DNA of 64,000 bases, from positions 1 through 64,000 of the forward strand of contig NZ_QPIX01000015.1 in the NCBI RefSeq assembly GCF_003337715.1, read 5' to 3'. Below are positions 51,095-60,159 of this stretch, piece after piece. The first letter of the stretch is position 1, and each line of letters opens with the position of its first letter. Source of the DNA: Ciceribacter lividus (GTDB lineage Bacteria; Pseudomonadota; Alphaproteobacteria; Rhizobiales; Rhizobiaceae). Under the pieces are notes generated by a model. It ran no database searches. It was not told the origin of the DNA and saw only the letters and a program-made list of their open reading frames with translations. A program made the position numbers and the translations under genes.

Positions 51095-51513
51095 CAGTCG
51101 TTTTCCCTTTCCTCGAGCGCCAGCGCGATCGAAGTGATCGCCCCCACCACGACGAGATAGACGCCGACGTCGAAGGACATGACGGTGGCGAGCGGCACCT
51201 CGACCCCGAAGACGTTCGGATAGATCCAGAGCCCGGTCATGAAGGGCACGCCGAAGGCCGCCGAAACGAGCCCCGAGAGGCAGGAGAGCATCAGCCCGGC
51301 GCCGGCGATCGACATCGGATGGAACCAGAGCGCCCGGCGCACCGCCTGCACCCCGAAGGCGATACCGTAGATGGCGAAGGCGGAAGCCGCGATCAGCCCG
51401 CCGATGAAGCCGCCGCCCGGCTCGTTGTGGCCGCGCAGCAGCACGAAGATCGAGAAGAGGATCATCAGCGCGGTGAGGAACGGCGCGACGGTGCGGAAGA
51501 TCAGCGTGTTCAT
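51094..51513 (-). CDS. mrpB: Mrp/Mnh antiporter subunit B
   Basis: A 139-residue MnhB-type subunit: [20 protein letters not shown] with [20 protein letters not shown], and the C-terminal [20 protein letters not shown]. It starts at [12 protein letters not shown] 51513. It is separate from mrpA, unlike the fused A-B form seen in some rhizobial pha1 systems. Confidence 0.93.
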   Translation of the reverse strand: MNTLIFRTVAPFLTALMILFSIFVLLRGHNEPGGGFIGGLIAASAFAIYGIAFGVQAVRRALWFHPMSIAGAGLMLSCLSGLVSAAFGVPFMTGLWIYPNVFGVEVPLATVMSFDVGVYLVVVGAITSIALALEEREND

Positions 51514-51550
51514 GGACGTCCCCCTTCACGGCCGGTCTCGCGCAAGAGCG

Positions 51551-51751
51551 CCCCCCTCTGCCCTGCCGGGCATCTCCCCCACACGGGGGGAGAGCGATCC
51601 TCGGAAACCGCTCGTGTCTTTCCGTACTCGGTCCACACGTTCCTCTCGGCCGTCGGCTCAGGAGATGAACGGCCGGATAGAGGCGCGGCGTGGCCACAAG
51701 CCGGTCTCCCCCCTTGTGGGGGAGATGTCGGCGCAGCCGACAGAGGGGGGT
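51551..51751. repeat. Two family A elements between mrpA and mrpB
   Basis: Modules at 51551-51597 (CCCCCCTCTGCCCTGCCGGG) and 51703-51751 (GAGATGTCGGCGCAGCCGAC followed by AGAGGGGGG) face each other with about 105 unique bases between. They lie in a 250-base gap inside the operon. Confidence 0.85.
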
Positions 51752-51763
51752 GAAGCACAGTCG

Positions 51764-54163
51764 TCATGCCTTGCCCTCCTTCGCGGCGCGTTTCTTCGAC
51801 GGCGGCTTCGCCGGCTCGACGGGCGGGACGATGGCCGGCGAGACGGGTGCGATGCGGATACGGATCAAGGCCAGGATCGCGAGCCCGGTGATCATCACCA
51901 CGGAAATCTCGCCGAGCGTGTCGGTGCCGCGGAAGTCGACGATGATGACGTTCACGACGTTGGCGCCGTGGGCGATCACCTTGGAATAGGCGTTGAAGAA
52001 ATCGGTGAGAGCGCCATTGAAGGGAAGCTGCGTCGTCTTCAGGAGCATCAGCGCGAAGCCGAGGCCGCCGGCGGCGGCGATCGTGCCGTCGACCACGAGC
52101 TCACGGAGCGTCCGGTGGTCGGAGGGCGAGAGCCTGAGCCGCGTCATGACCAGCGCCAGGATGACGACCGAGAGCGTCTCCACCATGAACTGGGTGAAGG
52201 ATAGGTCCGGCGCGCCGAAGAGCAGGAAGATGACGGCGACGGCAAACCCCTGGATGCCGAGCGAGACGATGGCCGTCAGCCGGTCGCCGGCCGTCAGCAC
52301 CGCGACGAGGCCGATGATCGCGATTACGAAGAAGGTGAGCTGGTGGAAGCCGACATCCGCAGGCCAGGCGGGCATCGCCGGAAGCTCGCCGTAAACGAAG
52401 GGCGGCACCAGCAGCACGACGGCGAGCAGCACGAAGGTCACGGTGACGTAGACGTCGAGCCGGCCGTCCTGGATCACCCGCGTCACCCGGACGGAAAGCC
52501 GCACGAGGCCGCGAATGAAGGCGTCGAAGCCGCGATCCGGCCCCGGCCCGAGGAGCTCGAGCAGGCGCGCCATGCCGCCGCGGACGGTGGACAGCGACAG
52601 GTAGAGGCCGACGCCGATCGCGATCGTCAGCACGGAAAGCGCAAGCGGCACGCCGATATGCGGCATCAGACTGATGGTGACCGTCTCCGCCTCGCCGGCG
52701 ACGGCGCTCGCCATCGGCGAGGAGATGTAAGCGTGCGACAGCCCGGACAACGCGGCGGCGGCAAGGCCGGAAAGCGCAAGCACCGCCGGTCCGAGCCAGA
52801 GCAGTACCGGGCCTTCATGGGCGTGTTTCGGCGTCTTGACCTCGGGTCCGAGGAAAGGCTTGAGCGCCACCGCGAAGGCGATCGCGAACATCAGCGCATT
52901 GCCGGCGACGGCAACGGCCGTGAAGAGGATGGCGCGCGGATCGCCGCCGGCGAGCGCTGCATAGATCTCCTCCTTGGCGAGGAAGCCGAAGAAGGGCGGC
53001 AGGCCGGCCATCGAGAGTGCGGCAAGCACGGCGGCGGAGAAGGTGAGCGGCATCGCTTTCCTCAAGCCACCGAGTTTCGTCACGTCGCGGGTGCCCGATT
53101 CGTGGTCGATCAGGCCAGCGACCATGAAGAGCGCGCCCTTGAACATCGAATGGGCGACGAGATAGAGCACCGCCGCCTCGACGGCATAGGGCGAGCCGAA
53201 GCCGGTCAGCATCACGAGAAGGCCGAGGGAAGCGGCGGTCGTATAGGCGAGCATCAACTTGAGGTCGGTCTGGCGGACCGCAAGCAGCCCACCGACGAGG
53301 AGCGTCACGCCGCCGAAGAGCGGCAGCAGGAATTCCCATGCGGGCGTTGCCCCCATCACCGGGTTGAGCCGCATCAGGAGATAGACGCCGGCCTTCACCA
53401 TGGTCGCCGAATGCAGGTAGGCCGAGACCGGGGTCGGTGCCTCCATGGCGTTCGGCAGCCAGAAATGGAAGGGAAACTGCGCCGACTTGGTGAAGGCGCC
53501 GCCGAGGACGAGAAGGAGCGCCGCCCAATAAAACGGGCTTTCGCGCAGCACGTCGCCGCCATGGACGAGCAGCGAGAGCTGGGTGACGCCGGACATGTCC
53601 CAGAGGAAGATGAGGCCCGCGAGCAGCAGCAGTCCGCCGCCGCCCGTCACCACCAATGCCTGGAGGGCCGCCCGGCGCGAGGCCTCGCGGGCATGGTCGA
53701 AGCCGATCAGCAGGAAGGAGGTGATCGAGGTCAGCTCCCAGAAGACGAAGAGCATCAGCAGGCTGTCGGAGACGACGACGCCGAGCATCGAGCCCATGAA
53801 CATCAGAATGAAGGAGAAGAAGCGCCCCTGCTGGGGGTGGCCCTTCATGTAGCCGCCGGAATAGAGCACGATCAGCGTGCCGATGCCGGTGATCAGCAGC
53901 GCGAAGGTGAGCGAGAGCCCGTCGAGGAACCAGGAGAAGGAAAGGCCGAGGCTCGGCACCCAGGGATAGCCGCCCGTGACGACCTCGCCTGCCGCAACCT
54001 CCGGCAGGAAGCCGGCGAAATGGATAAAGGCGAAGGCCGGGACCAGCGCGAGGAACCAGGCGGCGTTATGGCCGAGACGGGCGGTGAGAACGGGCGCGAT
54101 CGCCGCACCGGCGAAGGGCAGAAGCATTGCGAGCAATGTCAGGCCGGCTCCATCCACGGGCAT
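51764..54163 (-). CDS. mrpA: Mrp/Mnh antiporter subunit A
   Basis: The largest subunit, 799 residues, about 20 spans, homologous to NuoL with the extra MrpA C-terminal part. Conserved features: FFSFILMFMGSMLGVVVSDS, LLMLFVFWELTSITSFLLIG (functional Glu), FPFHFWLPNAMEAPTPVSAY, and the C-terminal DLSFTQFMVETLSVVILALV. First gene of mrpA-B-C-D-E-F-G; the complex drives Na+(K+)/H+ exchange for pH and salt tolerance. Start MPVDGAGLTLLAML has GGAGAACAG upstream. Confidence 0.95.
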   Translation of the reverse strand: MPVDGAGLTLLAMLLPFAGAAIAPVLTARLGHNAAWFLALVPAFAFIHFAGFLPEVAAGEVVTGGYPWVPSLGLSFSWFLDGLSLTFALLITGIGTLIVLYSGGYMKGHPQQGRFFSFILMFMGSMLGVVVSDSLLMLFVFWELTSITSFLLIGFDHAREASRRAALQALVVTGGGGLLLLAGLIFLWDMSGVTQLSLLVHGGDVLRESPFYWAALLLVLGGAFTKSAQFPFHFWLPNAMEAPTPVSAYLHSATMVKAGVYLLMRLNPVMGATPAWEFLLPLFGGVTLLVGGLLAVRQTDLKLMLAYTTAASLGLLVMLTGFGSPYAVEAAVLYLVAHSMFKGALFMVAGLIDHESGTRDVTKLGGLRKAMPLTFSAAVLAALSMAGLPPFFGFLAKEEIYAALAGGDPRAILFTAVAVAGNALMFAIAFAVALKPFLGPEVKTPKHAHEGPVLLWLGPAVLALSGLAAAALSGLSHAYISSPMASAVAGEAETVTISLMPHIGVPLALSVLTIAIGVGLYLSLSTVRGGMARLLELLGPGPDRGFDAFIRGLVRLSVRVTRVIQDGRLDVYVTVTFVLLAVVLLVPPFVYGELPAMPAWPADVGFHQLTFFVIAIIGLVAVLTAGDRLTAIVSLGIQGFAVAVIFLLFGAPDLSFTQFMVETLSVVILALVMTRLRLSPSDHRTLRELVVDGTIAAAGGLGFALMLLKTTQLPFNGALTDFFNAYSKVIAHGANVVNVIIVDFRGTDTLGEISVVMITGLAILALIRIRIAPVSPAIVPPVEPAKPPSKKRAAKEGKA

Positions 54164-54307
54164 CTGTTCTCCTTCTTCGCGCGGCGCGGCGGGACCGTTC
54201 AGCCCTCGCCGGAGGTGCCCATCCTGTTAGGGCAAAGACGCCCCCGTCTCAAGGGCAAAGGCTATCGGCCGGCGACACGCCGCCGGGCCATTCGCGCGGC
54301 AGTGTTG

Positions 54308-54337
54308 GAAAATGCGCCCGCCAATGCAAGCGGGCGC
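54308..54337 (-). terminator. Terminator between the ferric-reductase-like gene and mrpA
   Basis: On the minus strand GCGCCCGC and GCGGGCGC (arms 54330-54337 and 54314-54321) are followed by ATTTT. It lies in the 269-base gap after the reductase stop at 54433, ahead of the mrpA promoter region. Confidence 0.6.
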
Positions 54338-54432
54338 CCCCTGATGCGGCCGGTCAAAACTCCGTTATCCCCCGAAAATCGGCGGGCCGGGACGCGCCGA
54401 AGCGGCCCGGCGATCGCCGGAGCCGCCCTCGC

Positions 54433-55776
54433 TCACCGCATGGAGAAGAGCTCCTGATGGAAGCGCTTCTTCACATCGAAACCCTGGCCGGCGAAATCAC
54501 GCCTGAGCGCGGCGCCGAAGCCGGCGGGACCGCAGAACCAGATGCTCGCCTCCCGCCAGTCCGGCACCGTGGCGCGGATGCGCTCGCCGGTGAGCAGACC
54601 GTCGCGGGCGTCGAGCAGGATATGCAGGCGCACATTCGCGGCGGCGGCATCGGCCTCGAGCCGTGCGAACGCGTCCTCGTCGAGGTCGGTCGAGGAATGG
54701 AAGAGGTCGATCGCCTGGCGGATGCCGCGATCGGGCCGTGCCGCGAGGTATTTCATCCGGGCGATGAAGGGCGTGATGCCGATGCCGCCACCGATCCAGA
54801 TCTGCCGCGGTCCTTCGTCGTCGAAGGTGAAGCGGCCGTACGGCCCCTCGACCCTGACCTCATGGCCGACGCTGAGCGTATCGGGAAGACGGCTCGTGTA
54901 ATCCCCGAGCGCCTTGGTGATGAAGGCGATGCCGCCGTCGGCGGCATTCCAGGCGGATGCGATGGTGAAGGGATGCGCGCCCTCGCCCTTGTCGGAGGTG
55001 AGGAAGGCGAACTGGCCGGGCTCGTGGCCGCGCCAGCCGGGCTCCATCTTCATCCCGATCTCGAGCGCCCGGACGCCGGGATACGTCGTGAGCGTGGTGA
55101 TCTTGCCCATCGCCTGCCGGCTGATCCCCACCCGCCGCAGGAGGACCATGACGGCGGCGACCGTGCCGCAGGCGAGGAGCACGGCAAGCACGACGCCGAC
55201 CGGCTGCGTCCAGTAGGCGAACTCGGCGAGCACCACGGTGTGGAAGGCGAGCACGAGATAGGTGACGGCGAGCAGCCGGTGGGTCTTGAAGAACCACCAG
55301 TAGGAGAAGCGCGGAACGAGCGCCAGCACGATCAGCAGGACGGAGATATAGAAGGCCCATTCGCCGAGCCCCTCGGCGGGATCGCGCAAGCCGACGAGGA
55401 ACTCCTGGACGGGATTTTCGAGCGGCGGCCGCTCGGGCCGCTCGGGTCGCGCGACGAGGCCGAGGTCGATCGCCCAGCCCGCGCCTTCGAACCAGAGCCA
55501 ATGGGCAAGCGACAGCACGAGGGCGGAAATGCCGAGCCACTTGTGCAGGCGGTACATCTTGTCGAGCCCGCCGAGCCAGGTCTCCGGCCAGCCGGGCCTC
55601 AGCGCCAGGACGAGCGCGATGCTCATGGCGCCGATGGCGAGCACGCCGCTGTACTGGATCATGGCGGCGCGCAGCGCAAAGACGTTTTCCGACTGGAACA
55701 CGTCCGGCTCGGCGGCCAGCCAGAGCAGGCTCAACAGGACCAGTGTTCCCCACAAGGCAAGTTTGATATTCCGCAT
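54433..55776 (-). CDS. Ferric reductase-like transmembrane flavoprotein
   Basis: A 447-residue protein combining a ferric-reductase-type membrane domain (about six spans, with histidines such as RLHKWLGI, LSLAHWLWF, KTHRLLAV and FHTVVL that may bind haem) and a C-terminal ferredoxin-NADP reductase domain: HPFTIAS (FAD), GGGIGITPF (NAD(P)) and WFCGPAGFG. It moves electrons from NAD(P)H across the inner membrane; the acceptor is unknown. Start ATG 55776 (MRNIKLALWG). Alone on its strand. Confidence 0.88.
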   Translation of the reverse strand: MRNIKLALWGTLVLLSLLWLAAEPDVFQSENVFALRAAMIQYSGVLAIGAMSIALVLALRPGWPETWLGGLDKMYRLHKWLGISALVLSLAHWLWFEGAGWAIDLGLVARPERPERPPLENPVQEFLVGLRDPAEGLGEWAFYISVLLIVLALVPRFSYWWFFKTHRLLAVTYLVLAFHTVVLAEFAYWTQPVGVVLAVLLACGTVAAVMVLLRRVGISRQAMGKITTLTTYPGVRALEIGMKMEPGWRGHEPGQFAFLTSDKGEGAHPFTIASAWNAADGGIAFITKALGDYTSRLPDTLSVGHEVRVEGPYGRFTFDDEGPRQIWIGGGIGITPFIARMKYLAARPDRGIRQAIDLFHSSTDLDEDAFARLEADAAAANVRLHILLDARDGLLTGERIRATVPDWREASIWFCGPAGFGAALRRDFAGQGFDVKKRFHQELFSMR

Positions 55777-55987
55777 GACGCGCTTTCCCTCTTGGCGGGA
55801 GAGATCGGCAGCCGGGGCAAACGAGAAATTGCCCCCGGGTTTCCCGGTCTGTCTCCCTGACGACGGATGAGTCCGCCCATCTCCTTTATACAGGCGAAGC
55901 CCGCCGTCGCCGAGGGAGACGGGCGAGCGCAATTGCCGCAGCCGCTCCGGCGCCCTATCTCTTGGAGGAGGAACAGGGAGACGAGCG

Positions 55988-56401
55988 ATGACCAACGACG
56001 TGACGACGACCCGGATCGAGAAGAGCGACGAGGAGTGGCGCGGGCAGCTGACCGCCGAGCAGTACCATATCCTGCGCGAGCACGGCACCGAACGGCCCTT
56101 CACCGGCCCCTACTGGAACACATTCCAGCACGGGCTCTACCGCTGCGCGGCCTGCGACACACCGCTCTTCCGCTCCGACACCAAGTTCGACGCCGGCTGC
56201 GGCTGGCCGAGCTATTTCGCACCGGTCAGGCCCGGAGCCGTCACCGAACACCGTGACGCCTCGCACGGCATGGTGCGCACCGAAATCCGCTGCGGCACCT
56301 GCGGCGGCCATCTCGGCCACGTCTTCCCCGACGGCCCGAAGCCGACGGGCCTGCGCTACTGCATCAACGGCCACGCGATGGTGTTCGAGCCGGAGGGGTG
56401 A
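55988..56401 (+). CDS. msrB: Peptide-methionine (R)-S-oxide reductase MsrB
   Basis: A 137-residue MsrB repairing oxidised methionine. The zinc cysteines are in [10 protein letters not shown] and [11 protein letters not shown]; the catalytic cysteine is in [11 protein letters not shown] near residue 127. Start: ATG 55988 with CAGGGAGACG upstream. The enzyme is cytoplasmic (no signal peptide). Confidence 0.95.
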   Translation: MTNDVTTTRIEKSDEEWRGQLTAEQYHILREHGTERPFTGPYWNTFQHGLYRCAACDTPLFRSDTKFDAGCGWPSYFAPVRPGAVTEHRDASHGMVRTEIRCGTCGGHLGHVFPDGPKPTGLRYCINGHAMVFEPEG

Positions 56402-56447
56402 AGGGGGAGAGGAACGACGTGTACGGTGCTGCGCGCCGGGACCAGTG

Positions 56448-57134
56448 CTACTCGGTCGCCTCGTCCAGAGGCAGGAAGTGCTTGCCGGTCGCGGTTTCCA
56501 GCACGCTCGCGAGCTGTTTCGCGAGCATCGCTTCGATCAGGTCTTCCATCTTGGCCAAGTTGGGCGACCCGACCGCCACCGTGCGATCTGCTTCTTCGAG
56601 CGCGGCGAAATATGGCTGCCGGTTGTCAACAATCTGATCCGGAATGGTGTTTCGGCCCGGAAGCAACATGCCGAGCTTCACCGAGAGAACGAGGTAGGAC
56701 AGCATTCGGGACGTGCGACCGTTGCCGTCGCTGAACGGATGTATCCAGTTGAGCCGCCACATGACATAGGAGGCGAGATGGACGGCCGGCTTGTCCTGCC
56801 AATGATCGTTCACGTAGTCGCAAAGATCCTCAATGAGTTCCGGGACTCGATGCGCGTCGACGGGCTTGTGTTCACTTCCGGAGATGGCCACTCCCGCAGG
56901 ACGGTAGTTGCCGGCATAGCTGCTGATACCCTCAAGAGCCGCCCGATGAAGCGCAAGAATGGCGGAAGGACGAAGCTTCCAGCTTTTCCCTTTTTCGATG
57001 GCATCGACGATCATGCTGCAAGCGTGGTCGAACTGGACGAGACCGTTTCTGGCCTCGGCTTCGGCACGCTGCTGTTCGTCGAGGATCAGGTTCGCCTCGC
57101 TCGCAACGCTGTGACGGCGCTCCTCCTCACTCAT
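56448..57134 (-). CDS. Fic/DOC-family AMP-transferase-like toxin
   Basis: A 228-residue Fic protein. The active-site motif is complete: HPFSDGNGRTSR (His132 to Arg143). The preceding flap region is YRPAGVAISGSEHKPVDAHR. Such proteins attach AMP to target proteins unless blocked by an inhibitory helix. The start ATG 57134 overlaps the small upstream gene by eight bases (GTG 57155 would also be possible). The 68-residue partner is the probable antitoxin. Confidence 0.88.
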   Translation of the reverse strand: MSEEERRHSVASEANLILDEQQRAEAEARNGLVQFDHACSMIVDAIEKGKSWKLRPSAILALHRAALEGISSYAGNYRPAGVAISGSEHKPVDAHRVPELIEDLCDYVNDHWQDKPAVHLASYVMWRLNWIHPFSDGNGRTSRMLSYLVLSVKLGMLLPGRNTIPDQIVDNRQPYFAALEEADRTVAVGSPNLAKMEDLIEAMLAKQLASVLETATGKHFLPLDEATE

Positions 57135-57333
57135 CGGTGCGAGGCGCTCCAACACTCAGATCACCGGAAAACGGCATCTCGTCGGCGATCTTGTCGACCA
57201 TTTCGCGGGTTATCCGGCTGTTTTCGAAATGGGTATTGCCGTAGGCGAAGCTACGGCGCTGAACCTCCAAATCCCTCTTGGTCTGGGGAGCTTTGCGAGC
57301 AGCCTCGATGAGAGCCTTGAGCGGTTCGTTCAT
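57127..57333 (-). CDS. Small Fic-associated protein (probable antitoxin)
   Basis: A 68-residue protein in front of, and overlapping, the fic gene. It carries RRSFAYGNTHFENSRITREM, a pattern seen in small proteins encoded with Fic domains, where Ser/Thr and Glu-Asn residues supply the inhibitory helix; here THFEN and SFAYGN are candidate elements, but the canonical S/T-xxx-E-G/N spacing is not exact. Start MNEPLKALIEA at 57333. Role inferred from position. Confidence 0.65.
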   Translation of the reverse strand: MNEPLKALIEAARKAPQTKRDLEVQRRSFAYGNTHFENSRITREMVDKIADEMPFSGDLSVGAPRTDE

Positions 57334-57568
57334 GCCGGTGTCCTTTCATTGAAGTCTCCATAAGAACATATTCGCGATTCATGGCAAACATGTTTGTGCC
57401 GCGCTCATGAGCGCGCAAACCAATGGGACCGAGCGTTCATGTAGTACGCGACGCCGGAGTTGCCAATATGATCATGTCAGTTCGGGGAAGAAGAAGGGGC
57501 CAGCCTACCCGCGCAGCGCGTCGTGCGGCCATGTGTCTCGCAAAGCCCCCTCCCTCTCCCTCCCCTGC

Positions 57569-57925
57569 TTACGCTCCCGCCGTCTTCGGCTTCAGCTTGA
57601 AGGTGATGCTCGCCTCGGCGCCGGCTTCGGCGATGAAGAGGAGTTCGCCGGAGGCGCTCAGCGTGAAGCCGACCTCGATCTCCTCGACATGCCAGCCTTC
57701 GGCCCTCTCGGAGACGGTCGCGCCGAGGCCGACCAGCGTGTCGACGGTGCCGCGCCACTGCTCCACGACCTTGTCGGCGCCGACCTTGGCGATGCCGCCG
57801 AGGGCCGTGGCAAACCCCTTGGTCAGCGCGTGTTCCACCGCCTCCTCGCGGGCGAGCATCGGGGCGAACGCCGCAGCCTTTTCGGGAACGAAGATCGAGA
57901 TTTCGAAGGGCTTTTCTTTCGGCAT
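57569..57925 (-). CDS. Pepco/Trypco-like peptidase-associated small protein
   Basis: A 118-residue protein: opening KPFEISIFVPEKAAAF, a helical middle (VEHALTKGFATALGGIAKVG, KVVEQWRGTVDTLV), then a beta-rich end with VEEIEVGFTLSASGELLFIA and AEAGAEASITFKLKPK. That C-terminal pattern resembles the peptidase-co-occurring domains (Pepco, Trypco) described in bacterial conflict systems, where they accompany trypsin-like or caspase-like peptidases. It is directly downstream of a trypsin-like peptidase (24-base gap containing GGAGGAAAA). It may be a regulator, adaptor or substrate of the peptidase. The family call is by eye. Confidence 0.6.
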   Translation of the reverse strand: MPKEKPFEISIFVPEKAAAFAPMLAREEAVEHALTKGFATALGGIAKVGADKVVEQWRGTVDTLVGLGATVSERAEGWHVEEIEVGFTLSASGELLFIAEAGAEASITFKLKPKTAGA

Positions 57926-57949
57926 CGGATTTTCCTCCGGGTCGGGGTT

Positions 57950-58918
57950 TCAGAGATAGGCGGTGGTATCGAGGGCGAACATCGCCTGGGCGAAGTTGAG
58001 GACGCGGCCGGAATTGCCGCCGGTCGCGGGCGAGGGCTGCGCGCCGCTGTAAAGGCCGGCCGCCTCCCCGCTCGTCAGCCGCACCAGCGCGCCGGAATCG
58101 CCGGGCACGCAGGGCCTGTCGAGGAAGAACAGCACCGGATAGAGCCGCGTGCGATAAAAGCCGAGCGAATTGCAGGCGCTTGCGACCGTCCGGGAAAGGC
58201 AGCCGGAACGGGTTTCGACGGTGACCGGCAGACCGGCAGCCGGAAAGTGGCAGAGGGCGAGCGGCGACGGCGGCGCTTCGGGCGGATCGGTGAGCACGAA
58301 GGCGGCGTCGACCGGCTGCCAGAAGGAACGCGCGAGACGACCCGTCCCGCCGGTCGCGAGCGGCACCGAAAAGCCGGGCTGGCTGCTGCAGATCGCATGG
58401 CCGGCGGTGACGATCCCCCAGTCGCCGGCAAGATTGCAGCGCGCCCAGCAGGCGGCCGTCGCATTGGCGGGGTTTGGCGCCGCATGCAGTTCCGTGACGA
58501 CCTGGCGCAGCGCAAGCGGAAAACGCCGGCCGAGGCGCGGAAAGGTGAGTTCGTCGAGGACGAGGAAGGGTGGCCCGTCCCATTCCGGCACGTTGATTGC
58601 CAGCCCGAAGCCCGGCATTTCCACCGAGGGATCATAAAGGCCGACGGTGATCCGCGGCACAGCCGGCGAGGCCATCGAGGCCAGCGCCAGGAAACTGTCC
58701 CAAGGCGGCAGGTTGCGGCCGAGCCGGTAATTGCCGAGGGCGAGCTCGGAAAAGATCGCATAGGTCCAGCGCACGCTGCGCGCCACCAACGCGGCATCGG
58801 CAAGCTCCCCGCGCTCGATCCAGGCGGCGATTTCGCGGTCCACGTCGGCGGGAACGAGCTCCGCCGGGGGATCCTCCCTCGGCAGGCGCGCGCGCAAATA
58901 GTCGTCGGAATAATCCAT
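57950..58918 (-). CDS. Trypsin-like serine peptidase with N-terminal extension
   Basis: A 322-residue protein whose second half has a full chymotrypsin-fold triad: His174 (GIVTAGHAIC), Asp204 (FWQPVDAAFVL) and Ser275 (CVPGDSGALV). No signal peptide is evident, so it is probably cytoplasmic. Residues 1-130 are an unrecognised domain (helical start, then PAVPRITVGLYDPSVEMPGF and LVLDELTFPRLGRRFPLALR). Six cysteines (157, 161, 177, 223, 240, 249) plus Cys270 are notable. Start: ATG 58918 (MDYSDDYL) with GGGGGTGG upstream; the longer frame from 59014 is unlikely. It is the first gene of a two-gene unit with the Pepco-like protein. Confidence 0.82.
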   Translation of the reverse strand: MDYSDDYLRARLPREDPPAELVPADVDREIAAWIERGELADAALVARSVRWTYAIFSELALGNYRLGRNLPPWDSFLALASMASPAVPRITVGLYDPSVEMPGFGLAINVPEWDGPPFLVLDELTFPRLGRRFPLALRQVVTELHAAPNPANATAACWARCNLAGDWGIVTAGHAICSSQPGFSVPLATGGTGRLARSFWQPVDAAFVLTDPPEAPPSPLALCHFPAAGLPVTVETRSGCLSRTVASACNSLGFYRTRLYPVLFFLDRPCVPGDSGALVRLTSGEAAGLYSGAQPSPATGGNSGRVLNFAQAMFALDTTAYL

Positions 58919-59186
58919 CCGGTCGCCACCCCCTGTGCCTCGACCAGAACACCACGAAGACACTCTAACACACGGTTGTATTATGAAAAGGAAATACGCT
59001 AAAATTGCACCCACGATTATTCACGGGTTTCCGCTCCGGCGCGCGACGGCCCGTCCGTGTGCGGGACTTGCGCCACATTTCCGCTGCATTGCCGGATGAG
59101 CCTTGCAAACACAGCGGCACGGGAGGGCCGGCCTGCCCGTCTTGACTGCCTCAGAACCTCATTGCGTCTTGCGAGAAGGACCGCGC

Positions 59187-60152
59187 ATGCTCGACGCCGA
59201 ACGCTCCAACCGCCGTGACCTCGAATGGGTCGCCCGGGACGGCGGCTTCGCAAGCCGCATCGCGGCGCGCATCCCGACCTATCTCGCCGATCTCAGGGAA
59301 AACCCCGCCTGGCTCGCCATGTTCGTACTCGCCCGCACCATGCCGGCGCGCAAGGCGCACTGGCTGACGGCGCGACCGGCGCCGCCGGAGAGCGGAACGG
59401 AAAGCTCGATGTTCGGCGACCTGCCGGCCGAGACGATCGCCGGAAAGATCCGCCGCGACGGCATCTTCACCGGCCTCAGGCTGCCGACGGACATCCATGA
59501 GGCGATCGGCCGCTTCGCGCGCGAGACGCCCTGCTTCGGCAATTTCGAGCGGCGGCTCGAATTCCTCCCCGACGAACACCGCGAGGCCGAGGCGCGCTTC
59601 GGCCGGCCGATCCTGAGCGGCCACCATTTCGAGCGTGTGCTCTCCTGCGAGGCGGCACTTGCCGTGCAGCGGGACCCGCTGCTGAAGGCGGTGGCGCAGC
59701 ACTATCTCGGCGGGCAGGCGCAGCAGGTGACGATCCGCACCTGGTGGAGCTTTCCGGCGGCGAGCGCGAGCGAGGCGGACCTGAACCGGCTGTCGTTCAA
59801 GTACCATTTCGATCTCGACGACTGGCGGATGCTGAAATTCTTCTTTTACATCAATGATGTCGGCGTCGATGCCGGCCCGCATGTCTATATCCGCGAGAGC
59901 CATCGCCGCCGGCGGCTGAAGCACCAGCTGACCCCGGTGGTCGGCCATCCGGCCGACGAGGTGCTCGCCTATTACGGTCGCGACGCGGTGATGACGCTGA
60001 CCGGCCCGGCCGGCACCGGCTTCGTCGAGGACCCCTTCGGCTTCCATATGGGAACGCTGCCGAGGGCGCGGCCGCGGCTGATGATGGAGGTGGCCTACGG
60101 GGTCTCGAAGCCCTCGCGCCGGCGCTATCACGGCGAGCCGGTGATCCGCTGA
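59187..60152 (+). CDS. 2-oxoglutarate/Fe(II) oxygenase-like (phytanoyl-CoA dioxygenase type) protein
   Basis: A 321-residue protein. The C-terminal half has the facial-triad pattern: His207-x-Asp209 (KYHFDLDDWRMLKFFFYIN) and His287 (GFHMGTLPRARPRLMMEV), with Arg295/297 as the likely 2-oxoglutarate anchor. The N-terminal 130 residues are helical and unassigned. Substrate unknown. Start: ATG 59187 with AAGGA 8 bases upstream. Convergent with the EamA transporter gene (7-base gap). Confidence 0.75.
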   Translation: MLDAERSNRRDLEWVARDGGFASRIAARIPTYLADLRENPAWLAMFVLARTMPARKAHWLTARPAPPESGTESSMFGDLPAETIAGKIRRDGIFTGLRLPTDIHEAIGRFARETPCFGNFERRLEFLPDEHREAEARFGRPILSGHHFERVLSCEAALAVQRDPLLKAVAQHYLGGQAQQVTIRTWWSFPAASASEADLNRLSFKYHFDLDDWRMLKFFFYINDVGVDAGPHVYIRESHRRRRLKHQLTPVVGHPADEVLAYYGRDAVMTLTGPAGTGFVEDPFGFHMGTLPRARPRLMMEVAYGVSKPSRRRYHGEPVIR

Positions 60153-60159
60153 ATGCGCC

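Noticed and set aside
52343-54457. A 704-codon plus-strand frame opposite mrpA
   Set aside because: Charged, repetitive translation (many Glu, His, Arg, Gln) complementary to the membrane-protein gene mrpA; no ribosome binding site or domain.
57477-58583. A 368-codon minus-strand frame spanning the peptidase and Pepco-like genes
   Set aside because: It is a different frame from both; the two genes have strong motifs and ribosome binding sites, while this frame is Arg/Ala-rich noise.
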